Shown here: positions 8,243 through 17,232 of the stretch, piece by piece | Position numbering within the stretch: the stretch's first letter is position 1 | Layout: each line of letters opens with the position of its first letter | Source of the DNA: Gammaproteobacteria bacterium | GTDB taxonomy: Bacteria; Pseudomonadota; Gammaproteobacteria; SZUA-140 | Direction of reading: 5' to 3' | DNA: 64,000 nt | Assembly: GCA_016716465.1 (NCBI GenBank) | Contig: JADJWH010000007.1 | Location: 53,501 to 117,500 of the forward strand | Notes under the pieces: model-generated | What the model saw: only the letters and a program-made list of their open reading frames with translations | Databases searched by the model: none | Told to the model about the DNA's origin: nothing | Translations under genes and position numbers: made by a program

Positions 8243-9721
8243 TTATTCCGCGGCATTCAGGGCGATCGCGGAGGACGCGCCCGACTGCGCGACCTGTGTC
8301 CGATCGAGCGTATCCAGGCGCGCGAGATAGGGCTGCGATTCCTGCCTGAATGCGGCCATCTGCTGCGCGGGCAGTGGGGCGGCGTCCGGCAGCGCGACGG
8401 TGAGCGGGTTGCGATGGACCCCGTCGACACGGAATTCGTAGTGAAGATGCGGTCCCGTGGCCAGGCCGGTCATGCCGACGTAGCCGATGACCTGTCCTTG
8501 CGAAACGCGGCTGCCATTGCCGAGGCCGCGCGCGAAACCGGAGAGGTGGCCATAGAGCGTGCTGTAGCGGCTGCCGTGCTGGACGATGACGACATTGCCG
8601 TAACCACCCTTGATGCCCTTGAAAGCGATCTTGCCGTCACCGGTCGATTTGACGGGGGTACCGGTCGGCGCGGCATAGTCGACACCCTTGTGGGCGCGGA
8701 TCCGGTTCAGGACCGGGTGCAGACGGCCCAGGCTGAAGCCGGAGCTGATGCGGGAGAAGGCCACGGGTGAACGCAGGAATGCCTTGCGCAGACTCTTGCC
8801 GTCCGGGCTGTAATATTGGGCGTTGCTGTCCGTTCCGGAGTAGCGCACCGCGCGGTAGACCTTGCCGCGGTTGACGAACTCCGCGGCCAGGATGGCGCCG
8901 TCGCGCAGCTTGTCGCCGTCCTTGTAGACCTCCTCATAGACGACCGCGAAGCGGTCGCCCTGGCGGATGTCGAGCGAGAAGTCGACGTCCCAGCCGAAGA
9001 TGCCGGCGAGCTCCATCGTCAGGTTGTCGCTCAGGCCGGCGCGTTGCGAGGCGAGAAACAGGGAGTCGTTGATGGTTGCGCTGGCCTGGGTGACGCGCTT
9101 CTCGAGCGGATGCTCGACCACCCGGGTGGTGAGGTCGCTTCCGTTTTGCTCCACCCACAGGGTGTGCGACTCGTCCATATCATAGTTGAGCGCGAGCAGC
9201 CTGCCGTCCTCACCGGTCTGGACCCGGATCTCCTCGCCGGGATACAGGCGCTTCAGGGTGCGGGTATCGCCGCCCAGTTCGAGGATGTTGTGCAGTTCCT
9301 GCGCGCTGAGGCCGAGACGCCCGAAGATGAGCGAGAGATTGTCGCCGTTGCGGACCTGCGCCGTCTTCCATTCGCGCTCCGGTTCGGGCGCGGCGGGCAG
9401 CGCCGACCGCTCGGCGGCTTCCGTGACGACGCTTGCCGGCCGGACCGGGAGTTCGAGCGGGACGTTCAGGCGGGCGGTCTCCCCGACGATGGCATCGGTC
9501 GCGACGCCTGGCGGGGGGAGTTCGGCGAGGATCTGGGTCTGAGCGCCGGTCTGTTCACTGCGCGTCGCGCTGGCCTCGTCCGGGGTCAGCCCGATAATGA
9601 GACCGATGCCGACGAGCGCGCCGGCGGCGGTCAGCAGATGGTGGTTGGTGTAGAGAGGTTTCTTGCCATTCCCGCGGGTAACCGGTTTGAAGTCCCGGTT
9701 TTTCATGCACAATCTGTCCAT
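8243..9721 (-). CDS. OapA/LysM-like and M23-domain peptidoglycan endopeptidase
   Basis: Starting at the ATG at 9721, which has AAGGA in position, the protein is 492 residues. An N-terminal transmembrane segment (LLTAAGALVGIGLIIGL) anchors it in the inner membrane. An opacity-associated/LysM-like domain follows (VRNGDNLSLIFGRLGLSAQELHNIL), then a linker domain. A C-terminal M23 zinc metallopeptidase domain has HKGVDYAAPTGTPVKS and the HLHYEF motif that supplies zinc ligands. Such YebA/MepM-like enzymes cleave peptide crosslinks to let peptidoglycan expand. The frame extends to 9862, but the extra residues lack a ribosome site and protein character. It is divergent from tyrS, as is common in this group. 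Confidence 0.92.
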   Translation of the reverse strand: MDRLCMKNRDFKPVTRGNGKKPLYTNHHLLTAAGALVGIGLIIGLTPDEASATRSEQTGAQTQILAELPPPGVATDAIVGETARLNVPLELPVRPASVVTEAAERSALPAAPEPEREWKTAQVRNGDNLSLIFGRLGLSAQELHNILELGGDTRTLKRLYPGEEIRVQTGEDGRLLALNYDMDESHTLWVEQNGSDLTTRVVEHPLEKRVTQASATINDSLFLASQRAGLSDNLTMELAGIFGWDVDFSLDIRQGDRFAVVYEEVYKDGDKLRDGAILAAEFVNRGKVYRAVRYSGTDSNAQYYSPDGKSLRKAFLRSPVAFSRISSGFSLGRLHPVLNRIRAHKGVDYAAPTGTPVKSTGDGKIAFKGIKGGYGNVVIVQHGSRYSTLYGHLSGFARGLGNGSRVSQGQVIGYVGMTGLATGPHLHYEFRVDGVHRNPLTVALPDAAPLPAQQMAAFRQESQPYLARLDTLDRTQVAQSGASSAIALNAAE

Positions 9722-9746
9722 GGTGCCATCCTTGTTGTTTGGGCTA

Positions 9747-9775
9747 ACCTTAGCTTGTGCGCCGGCCGCGGTCAA
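9747..9775 (-). promoter_or_regulatory. Candidate sigma70 promoter for the M23 peptidase gene
   Basis: On the minus strand TTGACC (9775-9770) is followed after exactly 17 bases by TAAGGT (9752-9747), about 25 bases before the ATG at 9721. The -35 box is good and the -10 box weak. The same 197-bp intergenic space must also hold the tyrS promoter; an AT-rich TAATAT occurs at 9871-9876 without a convincing -35. Confidence 0.35.
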
Positions 9776-9918
9776 TAATCGGATGCACGAACGTTGCAGT
9801 GAGTGCATCAACCGGTGCGAACGCTCGTCGGGAAAGGACATTTTTCGCTTCAACGCGGGCATGAGTACGGTAATATATCGGCTATTTTTCAGCCGTCTTA
9901 AGCAGTTAAGGGAGTTCT

Positions 9919-11118
9919 ATGAGCGGGGTCGGTGATGTCCTGGCAGAAATCAAGCGCGGCGCCGAGGAGATCCTTCTGGAAGGGGATCTGGCGCAGCGGC
10001 TCGCCGCCGGCCGGCCGCTGCGGATCAAGGCGGGTTTCGACCCGACCGCCCCCGATCTGCATCTGGGGCATACCGTCCTGCTCAACAAGCTGCGCCAGTT
10101 TCAGGAATTCGGGCACGAATGCATCTTCCTGATCGGCGATTTCACCGGCATGATCGGCGACCCGACCGGGAAGAACGTCACCCGCCAGCCGCTCACGCGC
10201 GACGAGGTGATCGAGAACGCGCGCACCTATGAGGAGCAGATCTTCAAGATCCTGGATCCCGGCAAGACCCTGGTGATGTTCAACTCGAGCTGGATGGGCG
10301 CGATGGGCGCGGCGGACCTGATCGGTCTGGCGGCGCGGCATACCGTGGCGCGCATGCTCGAACGGGATGACTTCAGCAAGCGTTACGCGGGTGGCCAGCC
10401 GATCTCCATCCACGAATTCCTCTATCCGCTGATCCAGGGTTACGACTCCGTCGCCATCCGCGCCGATGTCGAGCTCGGCGGCACGGACCAGAAATTCAAT
10501 CTGCTGGTGGGCAGGCAGCTGCAGGAATCCTTCGGCCAGCCGCCCCAGGTGGTGCTGACCATGCCGATCCTGGAAGGCCTGGACGGCGTCCAGAAGATGT
10601 CGAAGTCACTCGGCAACTACATCGGCATCAACGAGCCGCCGGACCAGATGTTCGGCAAGCTGATGTCCATCTCCGACACGCTGATGTGGCGCTACTTCGA
10701 CCTGCTGTCGGCGCGCACGGCCGGTGGGATCGCGGAGTTGAAGCAGCAGGTCGCACAGGGCGCGAATCCGCGCGACATCAAGTTCCTGCTGGGCGTGGAG
10801 CTGGTGACGCGCTTCCATGGCGCGGCCGCCGCCGCGCGGGCGCAGGAGCAGTTCGTCGCGCGTTTCCAGCGCGGGGCCTTGCCCGAGGACATGGAGACCG
10901 TCGAGCTCGCCGCGGAAGACGGGGTGTATCCGATCGCGAACCTGCTCAAGGACGCTGGCCTGGTCGCCAGCACCTCGGAGGCCCTGCGCATGATCCAGCA
11001 GGGCGCCGTGCGCCTGGACGGCGAGCGCGTCGAGGACGCCCAGCGTCGCATCGCCCGCGGTGGGACCCACGTGGTCCAGGTGGGCAAGCGGCGGGTCGCG
11101 CGGGTGAGTGTCAACTGA
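9919..11118 (+). CDS. tyrS: Tyrosyl-tRNA synthetase
   Basis: This class I synthetase charges tRNA-Tyr with tyrosine. It is 399 residues, with HLGH at 48-51 (the HIGH motif) and KMSKS at 226-230, the two ATP-binding signatures. The tyrosine pocket region (LYPLIQGYDSVAIRADVELGGTDQKFN) lies between them. A C-terminal S4-type RNA-binding domain is recognisable (EALRMIQQGAVRLDGERVED). Length and the GGTDQKFN form fit the TyrRS type found in many Gammaproteobacteria. The ATG is preceded by GGGAG. No rRNA operon follows, unlike in some relatives. Confidence 0.97.
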   Translation: MSGVGDVLAEIKRGAEEILLEGDLAQRLAAGRPLRIKAGFDPTAPDLHLGHTVLLNKLRQFQEFGHECIFLIGDFTGMIGDPTGKNVTRQPLTRDEVIENARTYEEQIFKILDPGKTLVMFNSSWMGAMGAADLIGLAARHTVARMLERDDFSKRYAGGQPISIHEFLYPLIQGYDSVAIRADVELGGTDQKFNLLVGRQLQESFGQPPQVVLTMPILEGLDGVQKMSKSLGNYIGINEPPDQMFGKLMSISDTLMWRYFDLLSARTAGGIAELKQQVAQGANPRDIKFLLGVELVTRFHGAAAAARAQEQFVARFQRGALPEDMETVELAAEDGVYPIANLLKDAGLVASTSEALRMIQQGAVRLDGERVEDAQRRIARGGTHVVQVGKRRVARVSVN

Positions 11119-11149
11119 ATGGGGGCGGTGGAAGCAGGATGGCGTGTCC

Positions 11150-12058
11150 ATGACTGAGGTTGCGGCGATGTCCCCGGAGCAGCCGCTCGTTTCGGTCTGC
11201 ATCCCCGCCTACAAGGAGCGCGACCTGAAGACGGCGATCGGGAGCGCGCTGGCGCAGACTTATCGCAACATCGAGGTGATCGTTTCCGACGACGCGCCGA
11301 CCGATGCGATCCGGAACGTGTGCGCCGAATTCGGCACCGCCGTGCAGTATGTCTGTAACGAGGATCGCGTCGGACGTGGGCGGGGCAACTACCGGAACCT
11401 CATCCGCCTGGCGCGGGGAAAGTACCTCAAGTTTCTGCTGGACGACGATTTTCTCCATCCCTTCTGCGTGAGCGAGCTGGTCAGGCTCGCGGAGCATCCT
11501 TCCGGGCCGCGGCTGGTCGCGAGCCTGCGGCAGGAGGTGAACGAGGCGGGCGAACCGGTCAAGATCATCAACCCGTTCCAGCTCGAGACCACGCTGATGC
11601 GCGACGGTCGCGAGCTGATCCGGATCATGGCGCTGTACCTGTCCAATCCGATCGGCGAGTTCTCGACCGTACTGATACGACGCGAGGACATGCTCGAACC
11701 CTCGGGCGAGCCCTGGGGGTTCGATCTGGAAGGGGAGCTGTGGCGCGGGCTGGACGACGTCGCCACCTGGATCAGGCTCGGCTTGCGGGGGCCCGTCGCG
11801 ATCCACGCCACGCCGCTGTCCTATTTCCGCCGGCACCTCAACGCCAACAGTAATCCGGCCTACAACCCGGAGTTCATCTATGCGGTGACGGACTGGGCCA
11901 TGCTGCTGAAATATGCCGTGAAGCACAATTTCATCAGCGGCGAGGAGATCGAACGATCGCTCGCGCGCCTGCGCGAGATCTACGACATGTGCGCGCACCT
12001 GTATCCCGAACTGTCCGGGCATTACGCGCAGACGGTCGCCGAGCTCAAGGGCGGCTGA
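11150..12058 (+). CDS. Family 2 glycosyltransferase
   Basis: A GT-A-fold family 2 enzyme of 302 residues opens with PLVSVCIPAYKERDLKTAIGSALAQTYRNIEVIVSDD. The metal-binding acidic motif is seen as LLDDDFLHP. Such enzymes transfer a sugar from a nucleotide donor onto a glycan or lipid carrier at the inner face of the membrane. No membrane helices are obvious. The ATG at 11150 is chosen; an upstream GTG at 11108 would overlap tyrS. It leads a plus-strand sugar cluster, being two bases ahead of the FdtA-like gene, so it likely transfers the unusual sugar made there; donor and acceptor are not known. Confidence 0.88.
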   Translation: MTEVAAMSPEQPLVSVCIPAYKERDLKTAIGSALAQTYRNIEVIVSDDAPTDAIRNVCAEFGTAVQYVCNEDRVGRGRGNYRNLIRLARGKYLKFLLDDDFLHPFCVSELVRLAEHPSGPRLVASLRQEVNEAGEPVKIINPFQLETTLMRDGRELIRIMALYLSNPIGEFSTVLIRREDMLEPSGEPWGFDLEGELWRGLDDVATWIRLGLRGPVAIHATPLSYFRRHLNANSNPAYNPEFIYAVTDWAMLLKYAVKHNFISGEEIERSLARLREIYDMCAHLYPELSGHYAQTVAELKGG

Positions 12059-12060
12059 GC

Positions 12061-12468
12061 ATGGGCGTGCAAGAGTGCAGGCTGATCGATCTGCCGAAGG
12101 TCCATGACCCGCGCGGCAACCTGACATTCATCGAGTCCGCGCGGCACATTCCCTTCAGGATCGAGCGCGTGTACTACCTGTACGATGTCCCGGGCGGCGC
12201 GAGCCGCGCCGGTCACGCGCACAAGGCCCTGCACCAGTTCCTGATCGCGATGTCCGGCAGCTTCGACGTGCATCTCGACGATGGCCGCGAGAAGAAGACG
12301 TTTCACCTCAGCCGGTCCTATTATGGCCTGTATATCGCCCCCGGGGTCTGGCGCGAGATCGACAATTTTTCTTCCGGCGCGGTCTGCCTGGCGCTGGCGA
12401 GTGACATCTATCGTGAAGAAGATTATTACCGGGTCTACGAGGATTTCATCCGGGACGTCGGCCGCTAG
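12061..12468 (+). CDS. FdtA/QdtA-type dTDP-4-keto-6-deoxyglucose 3,4-ketoisomerase (cupin)
   Basis: This is a 135-residue single-domain cupin. The signature runs VHDPRGNLTFIESARHIPF, then RVYYLYDVPGG, the paired histidines of RAGHAHKALHQFLIAMSG, and SYYGLYIAPGVWREIDNFS. FdtA and QdtA isomerise dTDP-4-keto-6-deoxyglucose to the 3-keto sugar, the substrate for a following 3-aminotransferase. That aminotransferase is encoded at 14275, and RmlA and RmlB, which supply the 4-keto precursor, are encoded nearby. Which epimer (galacto or gluco) results cannot be decided from the sequence. It starts two bases after the glycosyltransferase stop, so the genes are co-transcribed. Confidence 0.87.
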   Translation: MGVQECRLIDLPKVHDPRGNLTFIESARHIPFRIERVYYLYDVPGGASRAGHAHKALHQFLIAMSGSFDVHLDDGREKKTFHLSRSYYGLYIAPGVWREIDNFSSGAVCLALASDIYREEDYYRVYEDFIRDVGR

Positions 12469-12480
12469 CCGCGCGGGGGC

Positions 12481-13236
12481 ATGATGAAGCGGGATATCGA
12501 ACGCTATACCGAGGACTATCTCGCGCACTACGGTTTCGAGCAGGTGCTGGTGGAATATCGCCGGCGGGTGGTGCTCGAGCAGTTGAATGCGGTCCGGCCG
12601 GCCGTCGTGCTGGAGATCGGCTGCGGATCGGAGCTGCTGTACCAGCATTACCTGCGCCATGCCGCGCCCCTTGAGCGTTGGGTCGTCATCGAGCCGGCGC
12701 CGGCGTTCTGCGCCAGCGCACGGCGGGCGGAGCTGCCGGGCATGACGGTCGTCGAGGGATTCCTCGAGCAGTCCCAGCCCGCCGTGCGGGCGGCGCTGCC
12801 GCGGCCGCCGGATCTGGTGATCTGCTCCGGCGTGCTGCAGGAGGTGCCGTCGTCCGGGGCGATGCTGCGGGCCATCCATGCGACGATGGACGGCCGCTCC
12901 CGGCTACACGTCAACGTCGCCAACGCCGCCAGCCTGCATCGCCGGCTCGCGCTCGCGATGAGGCTGATTCCGACACTGGACACCATGAGCGAGCGCAATC
13001 AGCTGCTGCAGCAGCACCGCGTGTACGATTTCCCCGCCCTGGTCTCCGATCTGGAGGCCGCCGGGTTTGCCGTGGAGGAGCGGGGCGGATATCTGGTGAA
13101 GCCGTTTACTCATGGGCAGATGGAGGCGATCGCGCCGGCGCTGGGCGATGCGGTGCTGGACGGCCTGTTCGAGCTGGGCCGGCGCGAACCGGAACTGGCC
13201 TGCGAGATCTTCGTCAATGCGCGGATCGCGGCCTAG
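12481..13236 (+). CDS. Class I SAM-dependent methyltransferase
   Basis: The 251-residue protein has a Rossmann-type SAM-binding motif in VVLEIGCGSELLYQHYL. An acidic residue follows at the end of the next strand (WVVIEPAPAF), and a PDLVICSGVLQEV block matches motif IV to V. It starts 12 bases after the cupin gene, inside the sugar cluster. It may O- or N-methylate the sugar or the glycan end; no specific substrate class is indicated. ATGATG at 12481 allows either start. Confidence 0.82.
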   Translation: MMKRDIERYTEDYLAHYGFEQVLVEYRRRVVLEQLNAVRPAVVLEIGCGSELLYQHYLRHAAPLERWVVIEPAPAFCASARRAELPGMTVVEGFLEQSQPAVRAALPRPPDLVICSGVLQEVPSSGAMLRAIHATMDGRSRLHVNVANAASLHRRLALAMRLIPTLDTMSERNQLLQQHRVYDFPALVSDLEAAGFAVEERGGYLVKPFTHGQMEAIAPALGDAVLDGLFELGRREPELACEIFVNARIAA

Positions 13237-13287
13237 TCCCGCCAGGCCTCCGGCGCGCCCGCGTCCGCTGATGTGTGTGTCACCGCC

Positions 13288-14253
13288 ATGACCCCGATCA
13301 GCGCCGTGCAGCGTCCTGATGTCACCGTGCGCAGCTACGCGGGATCCGATGCCGCGGCCTGGGACGCGTGCGTCAGGGATTCGCGCAACGGCACCTTTCT
13401 CCACCTCCGTTCCTATATGGATTATCACGCGGACCGTTTCCCGGACGCCTCCCTGTTCGTCCTCGACGGCGACCGGATCATCGCGGCGCTGCCCGCGACG
13501 ATCCGCGACGCCGGATTGCATTCGCACGCCGGTCTGACCTACGGCGGGCTGATCGTCGGCCGCGACTTCCACGGCAGCCATGCGCTGCCCGCGTTCGCGG
13601 CGATCGGCGCGTGGTGCGTTGAACATCAACTGAACAAGCTGGTCTACAAGGCGATCCCGCATATCTATCACCGGATGCCCGCCGAGGAGGACTTGTACGC
13701 CCTGGTGCGGCTCGGCGCGCGCCTCACGCGCCGGGACCTCTCCACCAGCCTGTGTCTGTCCGAGAGGTATACCCCCGCCAAGGGCCGCAAGGCCTGTATT
13801 ACGAAGGCGGGCCGGGAGGGGCTGGAGGTGCGCGTGAGCGGGGATTACGCGGCCTTCATGCGGATCGAGGCGGAACACCTGAGGGAGAAGCACGGCGTCG
13901 TCCCGACCCATAGCGCGGAGGAGATCGCCCTGCTCGCGGCGCGGTTCCCGGCGAATATACGGCTCGTCGGCGCCTATGACCGGGACCGGCTGCTCGGCGG
14001 GGTCATCGTCTACCAGACGGATTGCGTCTGCCACGCGCAGTACATCGGCGCCACCGAGGAGGGGAAGCGGCGCTGCGCGCTCGACGCCTGCCTGTCGCAT
14101 GTCCTGACGCAGCTGTGCAATGGCGTGCGCTGGTTCGACTTCGGGATCTCCACCACCGACGCCGGCCGCGTCCTCGACGAGACGCTGTTGCTGAACAAGG
14201 AGTCCTGGGGCGGGCGTTCGGTGGTCTATGACCAGTACGAGTGGGTCTTCTGA
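13288..14253 (+). CDS. FemAB/GNAT-like acyltransferase of the sugar cluster
   Basis: The 321-residue protein resembles the GNAT-fold FemAB/BioF2-like group. An N-terminal half has WDACVRDSRNGTFLHLRSYMDY and a later half has LLGGVIVYQTDCVCHAQYIGATEEGKRRCALDACLSHVL, followed by WFDFGISTTDAGRVLDE. These enzymes transfer an acyl or aminoacyl group to an amine. Its place between a methyltransferase and a sugar 3-aminotransferase suggests N-acylation of the amino sugar, taking the role filled by FdtC or QdtC elsewhere; this is inference. The ATG at 13288 is preferred to GTG at 13273. Confidence 0.75.
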   Translation: MTPISAVQRPDVTVRSYAGSDAAAWDACVRDSRNGTFLHLRSYMDYHADRFPDASLFVLDGDRIIAALPATIRDAGLHSHAGLTYGGLIVGRDFHGSHALPAFAAIGAWCVEHQLNKLVYKAIPHIYHRMPAEEDLYALVRLGARLTRRDLSTSLCLSERYTPAKGRKACITKAGREGLEVRVSGDYAAFMRIEAEHLREKHGVVPTHSAEEIALLAARFPANIRLVGAYDRDRLLGGVIVYQTDCVCHAQYIGATEEGKRRCALDACLSHVLTQLCNGVRWFDFGISTTDAGRVLDETLLLNKESWGGRSVVYDQYEWVF

Positions 14254-14274
14254 CCGGCAATGGTGACCGAGGGC

Positions 14275-15381
14275 ATGATCCCGTTTCTCGACCTGCGGCC
14301 GGCTCACGAAGAGTTGCGCGCGGATCTGCGTGCCGCGTTCGAGCGCGTCCTCGATTCGGGCCGCTGCATCCTGGGCCGGGAAACAGAACACTTCGAACAG
14401 GAATTCGCCGCCTACTGCGGCGCCCGTTTTTGCATCGGCGTCGGCAACGGCCTGGACGCGCTGCACCTGATCCTGCGTGGGTACGGTATCGGGGCGGGCG
14501 ACGAGGTCATCGTGCCGTCCAACACCTTCATCGCTACCTGGCTCGCGGTCAGTCACGCGGGCGCCGTGCCGGTGCCGGTCGAACCGGACGCGCGCACGTA
14601 CAACATCGACCCGGCCCGCCTCGAGGCCGCGATCACCGGACGCACCCGCGCCATCATCGCCGTGCATCTGTACGGACAGCCGGCCGACATGGACGCCATC
14701 AAGGCCGTCGCTGCCAAACACCGCCTGAAGGTCATCGAGGATGCGGCCCAGGCCCATGGCGCCCGCTACAAAGGCCGCCGCGCCGGGGCGCTCGCCGACG
14801 CGGCGGGCTTCAGTTTCTATCCGGCGAAAAATCTCGGCGCGCTCGGCGACGGCGGCGCCGTGACGACCGACGACGCCGCGCTGGCGGAACGGATCCGGCT
14901 GTTGCGCAACTACGGTTCCCGCATCAAGTATGAGCACGAGGCGCCGGGATACAACTCCCGGCTGGATGAGCTGCAGGCGGCCTTTCTGCGCGTCAAGCTG
15001 GCGCGGCTGGACGAATGGAACGGGCGCCGCCGCCGGATCGCGGCCCTGTATCTGAGCGAGCTGGGCAAGACCGTGTCAGGCCTGCCCGTGGTGCCCGAAT
15101 GGGCGGAACCGGTCTGGCACCTGTTCGTGGTGCGCAGTGCGCACCGCGACACCCTGAGGGCCAGCCTGTCGGCAGAGGGCATCGAGACCATGGTGCATTA
15201 TCCCGTGCCGCCGCATGCGCAGGCCGCATATGCCGGTATGAATCTTGGCGCCGGCGCACTGCCGATCGCCGAGGCGATCCACCGCGAGGTCCTCAGCCTG
15301 CCAATGGGTCCGCACCTGGAGCCTGCGGGTGCGCGCCGGGTGGCGGCGGCATTGAAGCGATTCGCCGCGCCGGATCCTTGA
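14275..15381 (+). CDS. DegT/DnrJ/EryC1-family sugar 3-aminotransferase
   Basis: This PLP-dependent enzyme is 368 residues from ATG 14275 (14260 would add five residues). It begins MIPFLDLRPAHEEL as FdtB/QdtB-like proteins do. The cofactor region is GNGLDALHLILRGYGIGAGDEV, the PLP aspartate lies in VIEDAAQAHGA, and the Schiff-base lysine in FSFYPAKNLGALGDGG. It would convert the 3-keto product of the cupin isomerase to a dTDP-3-amino-3,6-dideoxyhexose with glutamate as donor. The partner genes (cupin, FemAB-like) are immediately upstream. Confidence 0.9.
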   Translation: MIPFLDLRPAHEELRADLRAAFERVLDSGRCILGRETEHFEQEFAAYCGARFCIGVGNGLDALHLILRGYGIGAGDEVIVPSNTFIATWLAVSHAGAVPVPVEPDARTYNIDPARLEAAITGRTRAIIAVHLYGQPADMDAIKAVAAKHRLKVIEDAAQAHGARYKGRRAGALADAAGFSFYPAKNLGALGDGGAVTTDDAALAERIRLLRNYGSRIKYEHEAPGYNSRLDELQAAFLRVKLARLDEWNGRRRRIAALYLSELGKTVSGLPVVPEWAEPVWHLFVVRSAHRDTLRASLSAEGIETMVHYPVPPHAQAAYAGMNLGAGALPIAEAIHREVLSLPMGPHLEPAGARRVAAALKRFAAPDP

Positions 15382-15607
15382 GGCGCGGAACCCTCCGGGC
15401 ATTGCTGACGTCAAATGCTTGCGGATGTGGGATCACGGGCGCTGGGCGGCTGATTACCCTGCGCCGGGAGATCCTCCTTTCAATTTCCCCTGGTGGATAC
15501 GTGGATTTGATGATGGCGGTCGCCCGCTGGACCTGGCGAAAACGGCCGTTTATTCTTCCGGTAACCCACCGTATAGCCGGGAGCGAACCACGCCCCGCGG
15601 ACACGAC

Positions 15608-16639
15608 ATGAACCCGCACCTCCCCAGCGCGCAACCCATCTTCATCGGCGGTACCGGGCGCTCCGGCACCTCGGTGATGGCGGATTTGCTGAACTCGCAT
15701 CCGGAGATCGTGTTGCCGGTACACGAGAACAAGTTGATCATCGAGCGCGGCGGACTGATGGATCTGGTCAACCGGCTGTCCGGCCCGTTCGACATGAAGC
15801 GCCACCATTACGCGGTCGCCGATTTCATCCTGTGGGCGGCCAAGCTGCGCGTGATAGGGTTCGGCGATGCGGCGCTGAACGACAAGGTGCGCGGGCTGAT
15901 TGCCGCGGGCTCGGACATGCACCAGGCCTTCGAGACCATCGGGCGCGAGCACCCGGACGCCGGTTTCAGCATCCACGCGACCGGTCAGTTCGTGGGCCTC
16001 GAGCACTATGATATCTGTGTGAACGACTTCGTCCACGGTCTGCTCGAGAGCGTCTCGGTCGAGGGTATCGTCGATACCGAGGGCCTGATCCGGCCCTTCT
16101 TCACGCCCAGGTCGATGACCCGGGATGAATTGCTGGACGCCTGCCGCGCGTTTCTCGACCGGCTCTACGCCCCGTCGCTCCGGCGCGCCGGGGCGCGGCG
16201 TTGGTGCGACGACACGCCTGATAACTGGCTCTATCTGGATTTCCTGCGTGAACTTTATCCGGCCATGCGCTTCATTCACATGATTCGGGATCCGCGCGAC
16301 GTCGTGGGCTCATATCTCAAGCAGGCCTGGGCGCCCTCCGATCCGAAGGCGATCGTTGCCGGCCTGAGCGCCCAGTTCGCCGCCTACGAGGCCGTGAAAG
16401 CGCGCGTGCCGGCGGAGTGCGTCATGGAGATTCGCATCGAAGACCTCGCGGCCGACAAGAACGCCGTGCTGGATGATCTCAGCGTGTTCCTGGGGGTGGA
16501 GAACCGCTTCGATGGGTCACTCTTCGTCGCCGAGAAGGTGGGTACGGGCAGCTATGCCGACAGCCTCGGAACCAAGGTGCTGGGATTGGTAACGAGCCAG
16601 CTTGGCGACTGGATGGCCATGTTTCATTATCTGGTCTGA
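15608..16639 (+). CDS. Sulfotransferase family protein
   Basis: This is a 343-residue PAPS-dependent sulfotransferase. The 5'-phosphosulfate loop is near the N-terminus (PIFIGGTGRSGTSVMADLL) and the 3'-phosphate motif is in FIHMIRDPRDVVGSYLKQAW. It probably sulfates a glycan or lipid made by the cluster. The frame is open back to 15419, but that part has no homology-like features or ribosome site. The 226 bases between the aminotransferase stop and this ATG show no other gene. Confidence 0.87.
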   Translation: MNPHLPSAQPIFIGGTGRSGTSVMADLLNSHPEIVLPVHENKLIIERGGLMDLVNRLSGPFDMKRHHYAVADFILWAAKLRVIGFGDAALNDKVRGLIAAGSDMHQAFETIGREHPDAGFSIHATGQFVGLEHYDICVNDFVHGLLESVSVEGIVDTEGLIRPFFTPRSMTRDELLDACRAFLDRLYAPSLRRAGARRWCDDTPDNWLYLDFLRELYPAMRFIHMIRDPRDVVGSYLKQAWAPSDPKAIVAGLSAQFAAYEAVKARVPAECVMEIRIEDLAADKNAVLDDLSVFLGVENRFDGSLFVAEKVGTGSYADSLGTKVLGLVTSQLGDWMAMFHYLV

Positions 16640-16648
16640 CGCCGGGGC

Positions 16649-16665
16649 GCGCGCGTCACGCGCGC
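16649..16665. terminator. Possible GC hairpin between convergent sugar genes
   Basis: An 8-bp alternating GC stem around TCA lies between the end of the sulfotransferase gene and the end of rfbC. No T-run is present on either strand, so rho-independent termination is weak at best. It is listed because convergent transcripts must end here. Confidence 0.3.
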
Positions 16666-16686
16666 TGTGGGGCCAGGCAGCGCGGA

Positions 16687-17232
16687 TCAGAACAGCACAG
16701 CCGCTCTGAACGATGAACCTTGCCGGTCCCGGGCGGAGAGTTCGGGCGTGTCCGGATACTGCCAGTCGATGGCGAGATCCGCGTCGTCCCAGGCGATGCA
16801 GCGTTCGTGTTCCGGAGAGTAGTAATTCGTAGTCTTGTAGAGCACCTCGGAGCTGTCGCTCAGGGTGACGAAGCCGTGGGCGAAGCCCTCCGGGATCCAG
16901 AGCTGGCGCCGGTTCTCGGCCGAGAGCCGGGCGCCCGCCCAGCGGCCGAAGGTGGGCGAGGCGCGGCGGATATCCACCGCGACGTCATAGATCTCCCCTT
17001 GGATCACCCGCACCAGTTTTCCCTGCGCCATCGGCGGCAGCTGGTAATGCAGCCCGCGCAGGACGCCTTTGACGGAGCGCGAGTGATTGTCCTGGACGAA
17101 TTCTGGAGACCGCCCGGTCGCCTCCGCGAAGCGCTGCTGATGGAAACTCTCGAAGAAAAATCCGCGCGGGTCGGTGAAGACCCGGGGCGTGAACACGACG
17201 AGATCGGGGATCGCCAGCCGCTCCGTCCGCAT
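16687..17232 (-). CDS. rfbC: dTDP-4-dehydrorhamnose 3,5-epimerase
   Basis: RmlC performs the double epimerisation of dTDP-4-keto-6-deoxyglucose in dTDP-L-rhamnose synthesis. It is 181 residues, a cupin. Visible signatures are VFTDPRGFFFESFH, FVQDNHSRSVKGVLRGLHYQ with the catalytic histidine in RGLHYQ, and WIPEGFAHGFVTLSD. The ATG overlaps the rfbA stop by one base (TGATG), so translation is coupled. It is last in the minus-strand rml set. Confidence 0.96.
   Translation of the reverse strand: MRTERLAIPDLVVFTPRVFTDPRGFFFESFHQQRFAEATGRSPEFVQDNHSRSVKGVLRGLHYQLPPMAQGKLVRVIQGEIYDVAVDIRRASPTFGRWAGARLSAENRRQLWIPEGFAHGFVTLSDSSEVLYKTTNYYSPEHERCIAWDDADLAIDWQYPDTPELSARDRQGSSFRAAVLF

Noticed and set aside
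9722..9862. Extension of the M23 peptidase to an ATG at 9862
   Set aside because: The added 47 residues are not conserved-looking, have no ribosome site and would cover the promoter region. The ATG at 9721 has AAGGA.
9906..10413. Minus-strand frame of 171 codons over the start of tyrS
   Set aside because: Antisense shadow of tyrS, whose motifs are unambiguous.
15419..15607. Upstream extension of the sulfotransferase
   Set aside because: No ribosome site or family resemblance; the PAPS loop is expected very near the N-terminus, as the ATG at 15608 gives.
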